Of a stretch of DNA of 64,000 nt, positions 51,401-63,400 are shown one piece after another. The DNA lies in contig OX365944.1 of NCBI GenBank assembly GCA_947247005.1, positions 4,352,501 to 4,416,500 of the forward strand. The letters are read 5' to 3'. This DNA comes from Spisula solida (lineage: Eukaryota > Mollusca > Bivalvia > Venerida > Mactridae). The notes below the pieces were generated by a model. That model was not told where the DNA came from. It saw nothing but the letters and a program-made list of their open reading frames with translations, and did no database searches. The translations under genes and the position numbers were made by a program. The stretch's first letter is position 1. Each line of letters starts with the position of its first letter.

Positions 51401-54400
51401 TTCGTTAAACGCTCTACTTGGCACAAAAATTTGAACGTGTAAAAACACACATTTTCCGTTATTAATTTGAAACATAACAGACTCACAGGTTTTAGTATTC
51501 ACATTCCATTCTTTGCCTCTGTCTGCCATTTTGGTATGATAGCCAAAATTCGCTCATGTGACGAACACATTCATTTCAACATAGCGTTCAACTAATAACA
51601 GGTACAAAACGTGACAAAACACATTGTCACATAATCCTTGGTTGAACACAGGGCAGATGTACTATTAGTATTTACTCAACAACATAAAAGCAAAATTAAT
51701 TAGGATTTAGTAATACAGGCTGCACACAACAGATGGTCACTTAATTCAGGTTGGATTATAAAGACAGGTTGGATAATACTACATACCCGAGGACATGTTT
51801 GATCACTGACTGCTGCACTGGACACACATTCTGGTAACCATATTGCACATCTACATGTAGGGAATCCCATACAACCAATATAATACCTTTAAACAGAAGT
51901 ATATATTTTATCAGCGGTTTTCTAACATGCACACTATATCATGACTATGAATGTTAAGAGGGTTCAATTATTGTTTCTAACCAAACTCTGTGTAAAGTTT
52001 GAGGATACTAGGGCCAAGTGATCTTGAGTTATTGTACAGAAACTATGTGATCTATTATATTTTCCGACATCAGAAGAATGTAAAATTGTCAGGTTAAATT
52101 CCTGTTCTAATCCTTCTGGCATTAAATGTAGCCTTAGAGTATGAAATTAAGTGTTCACTACGTACATACCTTAGATAAACTTCTGTATAAATTGGAATTT
52201 TGAGAACAAACTTTTTTAACACCCTGTATATATACATTACCCCTTATTATCTTTCTTTGGTTTCAGCAGCATATCTGATCCACACATTGGACATTTCATC
52301 ACAGCAGTAGACATATTTATTGAGATTTCTGAAAGATGAAGTTGTGAAATCATGTACAACAAGACACTGAAGTCAGATTTTTGACGGCAGAAGAGGGGCA
52401 AACCTACAGTCCCTGGTAGGCGACTAATAAGTTATGTAGGAGACATAATGTAACTAGGAGCTGAATATCAAGGCTTAATCAGATTATCTTGTACAGGACC
52501 ATTGTACAGCCAAATGATAATATTAAGTCAGACAGGGAAGGCAGCACTCAACTTAACCAGCCGAGAACAGAAAACATACAAGGCACAATGCCAAACACAC
52601 AACCGAACATGAAAATGATCTGCCCAAGTCCCAGCTGTCAACAAGCTGAATGAATTAGTTTCAGCAATCAAAAGCTGAATGCCCACGCTGAATGACCTAT
52701 AAAAACATACAGGGCACAATGCAAAGCTGAATGAACTAGTTTCAGCAATCAAAAAGCTGAATGCCCACGCTGAACCAGAATGGGTGTTTTTCACAAAAAT
52801 GTATATTTCTCACAAAGGGCCATAACTCAAGTAATAATCATCTGTCCTAAAATTCCTAAAAATATGTACAAGTACGCTTGGTACCAAGTATTCATGTGAG
52901 GTTTCATTGAAATCTCAACGCATGGAGAACAAGCACAGGAACTTGTTTTCACCATGGAAGGGCCATAACTCATAATCATCAAACCACTAGTTCTGGAGAA
53001 CAAGCTCAGGCGATAATCATCCAATAAGCTCCGACAAACTTTTTTGAAATACATTCAAACAGATGTACATCCAGCACAATAAAAACATGTCTCCCCCACA
53101 CATAAATAGTAGATGGTAACCTAGGACTGCAATATCTGTAACCGTGGTAACCTAGGTATGTAATATCTGTAACCATGGTAATCTAGGACTGTAATATGTA
53201 ACCATGGTAACCAAGGACTGTAATATATATAACCATGGTAACCTATGACGTAATATTTGTAAACATGGTAACCTAGGACTGTAAAATCTGTAACCATGGT
53301 AACATATGACTGTAATATCTGTAACCATGGTAACCAAGGACTGCAATAGCTGTAACCATGGTAACCTAGGACTGTTATATGTAACCAAGGACTGTAATAT
53401 CTGTAACCATGGTAACCTACAACGTAATTTCTGTAATTATGGTAACCTAGGAGTGTTAAATGTGTAACCATGGTAACCTAGGACTGTAATAATGTAACCA
53501 TGGTAACCAAAGACTGTAATAGCTGTAACCATGTCAACCAAGGAGTTACCATGGTTACCTATGACTGTAATATATGTAACCCATGGTAACCAAGGACTGT
53601 AATATCTGACTACTCACCTTCCTCAGCAGGTGCTGGCTGTGCATCCTCACCTAGATATGTGGATAATGCTTCATCAATCTTCTCCGCCTACAATATCATA
53701 GATAGTGTGATACCAGAGGTGTTTGAAAATAACGTAGCATTTTGCTATAGAGTTCACATTGGTTATTGTAAGAAAACAAGAGGGCCCAAAGGGTCCTAGG
53801 TCGCTCACCTGTCATACTAGTGCATGCACACCCCTATGGTGAAACTGCCCATTTTCTGAATCAAATTTAAGGAAATTCAGCCTCTATTGCAAGTTTTTGT
53901 ATGATTTGACCATGTGACCTAGCTTTTGAACCCAGATGACTTAATTAATATCAAACTTAACGTAGATTGTGTTGAGATGATCATTAGGACCAAATTTCAT
54001 AAAGATTAAGTCAAAATTGTGACCTCTGGTGACTACACAGGACCTAGATTTTGTTGAGATGAACATTGTGACCAAGTTTCATAAAGATTAAGCCAAAATT
54101 GTGACCTCTAGAGAGGACACAACCCAATTGTGAACAGACGGACGGACGAAGAGTGATCACAAAAGCTCACTCTGTCACTTTGTGACAGGTGAGCTAATAA
54201 AAAATAAATAGAGGATCTTACATGAGTGTCTTTCTATATTGAAGTTGGAGAGCCTCGCATTTTATCACTTTTATTCAACGAGTTTAATAAATTTAATATG
54301 GAATGACACGAATGTAAGATTCTTTTTATCACATAAACTAAATACACAGTAAAAGTTTGTCAAGAATGCACACACTTCCCCTGTAGCAAATAAACTCCAT

Positions 54401-57400
54401 AGGAGTAAAGCGTTTCATTGAAAGAGCTAAGAAAATAGTGCAACAATGTATACTCCAATATGTTAATTTTTCTGCCTTTGAAAATAATATTTTTAGGGTA
54501 TTTAAAATCCTGCAGATGTAAAACTACGCTTAACAAAGTAAATAATTAAATCTAGGACCGCAACAACACAACGTATTCTGTTCTGTTCCGTGTTCCGTTC
54601 CGGGTTTTAGTAACAACCAAGGACAGGGGAAGTAACTAGGTTTTCCACGTGAATTTATTCGCGATTCGTCTGAATAGTCGAAAATAACTGATTGTACACG
54701 ATGCAAGTACTTGGTAAGCAAGGAAAATCGTCTTTAATACTCAAAATTAATGGATTTATACAATGAAATCAACATCCCATGCTGTGTTTGTGTAAATGCC
54801 AGATATTTGGTATGTACATTTCGTCCCGATCTTATTCGTACCCACGTTTAACGGACCTACCGTCGTGTTTACTTACAGTCATATCTCTTAAGTTCTTGTA
54901 CATCTGTTATTGTGTGATTATAACATGCCCTAGAGTGCTCATAATCGGATATAGAATTTATTCTATTCTAAAAATGTATTCTTTTACTGTTTTGACAACG
55001 TGTATGAATACATAAATAAAGTGACTCGCCCTTGTATATACCTCATTTGCATGTTTATTACACGTGTGTATTATGACTTTTATGTAATGGGTTTATTAAA
55101 CTCCCAGAGCCTATTTTATGGTGATAAACCATAATAATTGGGAATCTTTCTGAGATTCACTGAAAATTTACCAAGTCATAAGATATAGTAAAGAATTCCC
55201 TGACTTTAAAAAAATATATTTTTCAGTGACTTTACATTGTAGGATATCTGTTAGTATCTGATATTTAAAAACAGACTTTGGGAAGTTAATTTGCTTGGGA
55301 TGCACAGGTGGTGTCTCAAAAGTCAAATGAGTTGAACCTTTTATGTATTAAACTTTCATTGAGATATACTGTAAAATCATTATTTTTCGAGGGTGTTGAA
55401 GTTTCGTTGATTTCGTTGTTGCACTTGACCACAAAATCTAATCCCCATGATGAATCGACCTCTCAAATATCGATCATGAGTTAACCATTTCATGTTTTGT
55501 ATTCCACGAATTTACGACCCCACGAAAATGCATTTTTATCAAAATCCACAAAATTGAATGCCCACGAAAATATGTGCTTTTACAGTAAACCTCATACCTG
55601 TCGACAGGCTTCTACAAATACATCTCTGTATTTCTTCACCTGAACCTCTAACACAGCTGTAAATGTATAAATAACAAGTAATTAAGAATTGCTAGCAATA
55701 CAGAAGTCCCCTACCGGTTTTAAGCCATTTTCAATGTTTCTGTTGCCATAGCAACCACAATTTTGGTCGGAATCAAACTATTTTTGGACGTGTATTTTCC
55801 CCTTATTGCCCCCTATCCACATAATAAGTTTCATAAACCTAGCTGGGAAAATGTTTGAGTTATGTCAGGATCCAGATTTTTTGACGGAATGACGGACGGA
55901 AGGAGGGCAAACCTATAGTCCCCTCCGGTCAAAAACCGGTAGGGGACTAATAATACATCAGGGGTGGCACAGAGGACACAGAGGGGTATGACAAATTAAA
56001 AGCGGAGAGTCAACATTATTTAAACAAGATGAGTTATTGAACAAAATGCCCAAAATTTAAGCTCAAATTGTTGGTTCCCTCGACATTTGACCCCTGATTT
56101 CAAAATGGATAGGTCTTGTAGAACTAATCAAATATAAAGGCAAAAATTTACTAAACAAGTCACTAAGAATTGCAAGCAATACAGATGTCCCCTACCGGTT
56201 TGAAGCCATGACCTTTAAATTATTTTCAATGCTTTTGCTGCCATGGCAACCACAATTTTTTGTTAAAGTGAAGCATTAATAATTAGGTGTCATGTCAATA
56301 TTAATCTCTATGCATATACCATAAATTGTCAACCTACCATTAATAATTTTTGGTTTAAACAAAGATCCAGTTAAAGTTTTGTCAGAATAAAAAATATTAA
56401 AGTGTACACAATCTCCTTATAGACTCCTTTCCATATACCAAGTTGCGTAAACTGTTTTGAGTTATGGCAGGATCCCATATTTTATAGTATTTCCGTATCC
56501 ATAGCAACCACAAATATTGTCAAAAATTATTTAGATGTGCATAATCTCCTTATTGCCCCCTATCCACATACCAAGTTTCATTAACCTAGCTTTGAAACTG
56601 CTTGAGTAATGTCAGGATAAATAATTTTGACGGAGGGCAAACCTATAGTTACCTCCCGTTGTAAAACGGTAGGGGCCTAATTATAGAACATTAATCAATG
56701 CTACTTACCTTGCTTCTGTTTAGTGCCTTCACATATTCTGTAATGTAGAATTGTATAATTTTGGGATAAACAGTTTGACGACAAAGTTTTAATTATTTAC
56801 ATCTTTACATCATCTTCTGTAGATACCTATTTTCTCTCAGTTGTAAAATTAATGTCCACTGATATTGTTTTTTTGACTAGATTGGGAATAAAAGGTACCA
56901 ACACTGGACAAGTTGAGAAAGTTTGCAGAGTTTTGACACAAATTTGGAATGTTTTAATACAAAGAAAATTCTTACAAATACAAAGACAGTTATCTTATTT
57001 ATGATTTATGAAATTAGCATAGAATGGCTTGTGCATTCCTTTGTATAAAATGCACAAACATTTAACAAGGTTAAAACTATACCATTTCATACTGATACCA
57101 GGTATAAAAATTCCAAGTGAATTAGCTTACCTTTTTAAATCAGCTTCAAGTTCAGCTCTCAGATGTGGTTTAGACATTTCATACCCCATAGCATCATAAC
57201 CTGAATAGAGCAAGTTGAACATAAAATATTATTAAACATGTGTTAGATCATTAGATCTAATCACTTTTGACCCAGGCATTATTGGCCAAATTTAAAGGGG
57301 ATAAACTCATATCTTTACAGGTCTAAAAATTGTGATTTAACTACATTGTCTGTGGTAGTTGACTAACAACAGTCAACTCTCGTTATCTCAAATGTCTTGG

Positions 57401-60400
57401 AACTGTGAAATTAACTTTGACATAAGGAAAATTTGAGATAAGTTCGAGAGCCATTTTGCTCCATTTGAAGTCACTGTTCGGGTTAAAATCGGTCTCATCA
57501 AGTACAGGATTTTCCCATATTTTTAGTTAATTCCGCGAACATCAGTCCTAAAATTTGGCATTCTGGAGGGACTGTTGTTTTTAACTTTAATGTGTGGTTT
57601 AGGCGAAAGACCGAATGAAATATGTCAACAATCAAGTGTGTGATTTCCCGTATATGACAGATTCAGATGCAAATTGATGCAAACTATTTATTGAGAACAT
57701 ATGAAAATTACAGGTAAATCAAAGATTTCATATTGGCGAGGTGTGAAAACATTTGACGCAAGTAGGATACAATCAGACTTCAAGTTAAACAACAAATTTT
57801 AGGTTCAAATTAGTTAATTGGAACCTAAAAAATAATTCGAGATAATGAAAAACTTTGAGACAAAATTTCGAGATAGGTAACAGGATATATAGACAAAGAA
57901 GGGAAAAATCGAAACTTTAAAAAAAACGTTGAACATAATGGAAACTTCGATATAAGCGAGTTCGAGATAACGAGAGTTGACTGTACTAGTACTTTACAGT
58001 TGCAAATTACAGCATGATTACAAAATAGTTAAAGTGATCTAATTAACAGAATTTACTGAACATCTTTGTTCAATGCTTAAAATTTTAAAGGTTAATGTAA
58101 GGCTCACACAAAGGGTCCAACGTAAAAAGTATCACAATATGCACAACATGGCTTGATACCAAGTGTTCAGGTGAAATTATATTGAAATCAGACCAATGGT
58201 TCAGGCAAACAATTGTGCACAAACTTTGTGACATCAATCTAAACATCCAGACCACCATCAAGCACAAAATCAATGTGTCTCCCTCACTATATGTGGGAGA
58301 CATAATAAATCTGGAGACCATTAACATAGGCGAGCGCTACGTAGCGCTTTCCACGGGAGGTAATCCTTGCCTTCTATATTTAATTGAACAGGAGGTAACT
58401 GAATACAGGCGCTCGGTAGCGCTTTGCTTAGGCAACGGACCCCTGGACCAGCCTAATTATTCATTTCTGTGGCAATTTAAGGACCATAATCCAGACAGGC
58501 CTCGGGCAATTAGACTGATGATCCATCCTGCATGTTTTTCTGCACTACAAAGATACACACCTTCAACAAGCCCCATTCCAAGTTGTCCTGGTACAAGCCT
58601 ACCATCTGGTCTAACACCAACATAACTTCGAGATTTAATGGTTTCAATATGTTCAGCATGAGTGGCATCAGTACCTATACCATGTTTATCCATCAATGCT
58701 ATCAGATCTGCTTCACTCAGTAATGGAGGAGGACTTGTTTCTCCATTATTCATCTAAATAATACACCAATAATTTAAATTTTTACGAAGCACATCATTAA
58801 CAAAAATGGCGACCGAAAATACGTTTTCTACTGTTTTTTCTCCTATTTTTACTGGATTTGCTTTAAATTTTTTTCTTTGAATCGTCCTCTTTTTTTGGCT
58901 GGGTGCAAAACACAGCCACGACTTATACTCACAGAAGTCAGTATACAGAAGTTTTGATATCTTGAACAATTTAGGCTAGAACACCCCAGACTCCTTAACA
59001 TGTTCTATGGTCCCGACCTAGAAAAATGATGATTTACGGTAAATGACTTGAACCAGTATACAGTTCTCACTACTACCAGTCTGAAGGCAGTCTGAGGCAT
59101 CAAAGTTCTACTGTATTTTTTATTAATATGAACTAATGCACAGCATATGTAGCGGACTATGTCAGTTGTCCTACATTATTTGTAACATGCTCATCTAGTA
59201 CTGGATTTTTTGGTGATGCATAACTTCACAAAAAAATGTTTGGTTACGAAGTTACGAATCAGGACCAAGCCGTTTCCAAAAGGCGCTACTGAGCGCTTTC
59301 CTACGTCTATGCAACCTATCGAAGCGGTTCGTTGCACAAGAAAGCGCGGGATAGCGGTTTGATACGAAATATTGGGTACAAAGTAACGAAAGACGATACA
59401 AACCTGCTATCGTTTGTCAGTCCGAATGAACACGAATAATACACGTTTTTCAATTTGTTTAATTCTAGGTCTACTTAATTCAGGGGTATCTAATTTAAAA
59501 ATGAATAATTAGATATAAACACAGATAACAACTGATTTCTAGGCCTTATTTGATATTTTATCTTTTTTTAATGGGTTGCATGAGCATACCAGATAGTACT
59601 TTTGTTCAAAAGAAAAGGCTATTTTCATTTCAATTAATCATATTATGATTAAATATCAAACATCTTTAATCTTAATCACCTTTTTTCGTTAAATAAACCC
59701 TGCAAATCGTCACAACAAAAAAGAGATTTAGACGGAAAATTACGGGTTTTATTGTATCCAATAACGACAACAACAACATGTAATTAGTTTTCGCGACCTT
59801 CATCCCGCGAATATTTTTTGACGATATTGGAGGGATTTTTTAATTACATCTCGGCGAGGAATTACGAAAATGCATTTGTTTTACTTTCTTTACAATAACC
59901 TACAACTACTATGTGGATTATCTGCGTCCGGTCTAGATACGTAAATACCCGAAACAGACTTTAATTAATTGTATTGCAAACTTTGCGATGGGAAATAACC
60001 GAAACTTGTGTCTTTTTCATTAGATTTTCTTAAGATTGGTTGATATTTCGCGCATATGAACGATTCCCGCTCGACTTACTTTGTTATCTCAGAGTAATCA
60101 TGTGTCTCATAACAGTTTGTAGCATCGTTTATGCACTAAAAATGTTAAAATTTCCTTCCGAAGTGGGCAAAAAATGGCTGCCTTTTTTGTGTCCAAACAT
60201 TTAGGAAATAGCCCTCCCCATAAATACCGGAAACGAACTTTAATTAATTGTATTGCAAACTTTGCAATGGGAAATAACCGAAACTTGTGTCTTTTTCATT
60301 AGATTTTCTTAAGATTTGTTGATATTTCGCGCATATGAACGATTCCCACTCGACTTAATTCGTTATCTCAGAGTAATCATGTGTCTCATAACAGTTTGTA

Positions 60401-63400
60401 GCATCGTTTATGCACTGAAAATGTTAAAATTTCCTTCCGAAGTGGGCAAAAAAATGGCTGCCTTTTTTGTGTCCAAACATTTAGGAAATAGCCCTCCCCA
60501 TATAAAAAGATTGGTTGCATAGCAACCATGGAAGACTGATAATTATTATCTTTTCTTTTCTAGACAGGGGCCTACGCTAGTTTTTGGAATATTTTTAAAC
60601 ATCATTAAAAAATAAAAGAAAATTTATGAGCTGCCGAATATCGCATTTTAATTTTTTTTGTTATTCTATTAGCAGCCATTTTCTAGTATCTTTGCTTCAG
60701 TGCGGGAATTTAACACACATTTTGAGATCCATTAGTGAATTCAAACTCTGACCAAACCACGTGCACACGTGTTATCATAAAGCGAACGACATCCGCAGGC
60801 CTTGCGGCCTGCGTATTGTCCTCTAATATGTATAAACATAGATATCTTCAAATCTGATAAACATTAATTGACCAAATTGAAAGGTTACAACGATACCTAA
60901 ATCATGAACAACCAAACAACCCTGAATGCCCCCCAAGCAGCCAATTACATGTGTGCCTCCGTAGCTCAATGGTTAGCACGCTTGTCGTCTAATTTGGCGA
61001 TACAGGTTCAAATACAGGTAGATGCACTCATATCTGCCTGTCATATTTCAGCAGAAAGCTGACTGGCAAATAAAGGCTTTTTTACATGCTTTATGTTAAA
61101 GGTCACCATGACCTTGACCTTAAATTAGGGTGATTTACTGCTAAGCAAATTAAGAAAGAGGGTCCTAGGCCAATACTTTCTTTAGTTATCAATTGTCTAC
61201 TGACCAGACCTCCTGACATTTGTAAAGTAATAATCTCCTATGCTTGAATTGGTGACTTCTTCTAAACTAGAAACTTACAAGTGACAAAATCAGAAAAGCC
61301 AGAACATACCTCAATAGATGACGGCTCAAATTCATCACCTTTTTCAAACACCGGAATTTCCTAAAAAGTAAAAATATGCAGATGGCATAATGACAGCAAT
61401 AAACAAACATATTTAGCAAAGCAAGAATTCAAGGTGGGCAAGTAGTCCAGTGGTAAGGGCTACTGACTGCTGATCTGAAGGTTGTGGGTTCGTTCCCTAC
61501 TCCAGCCAGATTTCGGACGAGACGTTAAGCGAGGTCCTGTGTATGATGCTTTACATCGGGCCCGTAAAAGAACCAACAATGCTTCTGGAACTGGGGCATC
61601 TTCTGTATCATGCACTATCCTCCAAAGTCCCAAAATATCTAAGTGATAAATTTGTATTAAAAGCTAATCCTGGACTAAGATCAACAACGAATAAAGAGTT
61701 GGTTGTACCACATCCAAACATGGAATTCTTTAAGAAATTTTTTTCCTATTCAGGTGCATCTATTTGGAATGATATTCCATTACATATTAGACAAGCAGAG
61801 AACACAAGTTCTTTTATTAGACATTTCTTGAATTGGAAACGCAATACTACATAATAATCTATGCATACATATCTCAATGTTAAAAATACAAAAATATTTT
61901 GCCAACTTTGTTCATTTTGTATGTGCCATTCTGCAATTTCGTAGTCCAGCACAAGGCTGCTTCGTATCTTTCAAAATTGCATGTACATTATATATATGTT
62001 GTAGATTGTCCTTGTGGTGTGTAATGTCCGGTTGTTATTTTCTTGTCACCTAACTCTCGTTTCGTTTTAGTTTGACTGACTGAGGCGGCAGACTTTCGGG
62101 ACTTTGTAGTTGCTAGATTTTTACGTTGGACAGTGTCTGTGCCGCTTATGTTTTCTGTGCCCGGCAGGTTAAGCTGAGGGCTGCCTTCCCTGTCTGACTA
62201 AATATCGTTTTTATATAATATATATTGAATAGCACTTTTATTCACAGTTGATTATTGATTTTGTATGTATACTAGGCTATTTAATTATAGGTTAACGTTA
62301 AACAATACATGAGTCTCCTATCTTGTTAAGTTTAACTAATACTGTTTCATTTTGTTTATAAATTTGTTTGTATATTATCATGTATTTAATGTATATAAGT
62401 TTATTATGTAGACCATATTGAAAATTGGTATAACACCAAATATGTTATCTACTATAAATAAAGTCGTTACTTACTTACTTACTTACTTACTCCAAAAACT
62501 AAAGTGACTAACCTCTTCTGGGGGCCTCATCTGTATTGATTTCCAGTGGCGAGGATAAATAAAAGCATATAAATCAGCACTGAATTCATGCAGCTCTCTC
62601 AGTCAAATGCAAACAAACAAACAACACACCAAGTTTTGGAATACATACCTTTCCACTCCATTTTTCATAAATATAAACTTCTAGATAATTCTTAGCTGTA
62701 ACCATCAACCCCTGGGCAACAAACTGCAACATGAAAAAAACTTTCATTTAACATGTACAAAATACATCTGCAATGTATACAGACTGGCAACTTATTTAAA
62801 ATCATATACAAGACTAAGCCAAGAACTATCAGCATGTAAATGAAACACACTTATTTTAGATTTCAATACACGTGGGGGATATGCTCATAATCTTAGCATC
62901 TTTCGATTTTTAGGACAGAACACAGAGGAAAATTTGACAGATCAACTCTTGACCATGATTAAAAGACTAAAATTGAAAAAAAAATGTCACCAAATATGAA
63001 TGAAAAGGGGTAAAAATTGCATTAATCCAATTTACAACAGCTATATGCCCCTCCCTCCCCCTAGTAGTTTGAGCACAAAATAGAATATAAACCTACCCTC
63101 TCTTGATTAATGTCGATCTCCACCGTGGTCTCGAAACCTTGAGCATCCTGAGAACAGCAGGCGAGGAAATGTCGTACAATAAACTCATACAGTTTCTGTT
63201 CATTACCTTGTAGATTGTGTGTATATTTGGTGGGATGTATAGGAGGATGAGCATTGTCTGTCTTGTTTCCATTACGAGGATTTGGTCCTCTCTCTAGAAC
63301 TCCACCAGCAAATCCTAAACATACATTCACAACATTAGCATTATCAAACAGCTAGTTTCAAATGTTTTAAGTTTATTATGGTATGACACCGTTTCTCAAC

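Noticed and set aside
53121..53471. Tyr/His-rich minus-strand open frames
   Set aside because: Translation of the X-box minisatellite; simple-sequence artefact in an intron.
58457..58753. Treating the ATG at 58753 as a gene start and extending to 58457
   Set aside because: It follows an acceptor in phase with the previous exon, and the last ~35 codons lie beyond the donor at 58560.
60957..61030. Functional tRNA gene
   Set aside because: A- and B-box-like text but mismatched acceptor and T-arm; more likely a SINE head.
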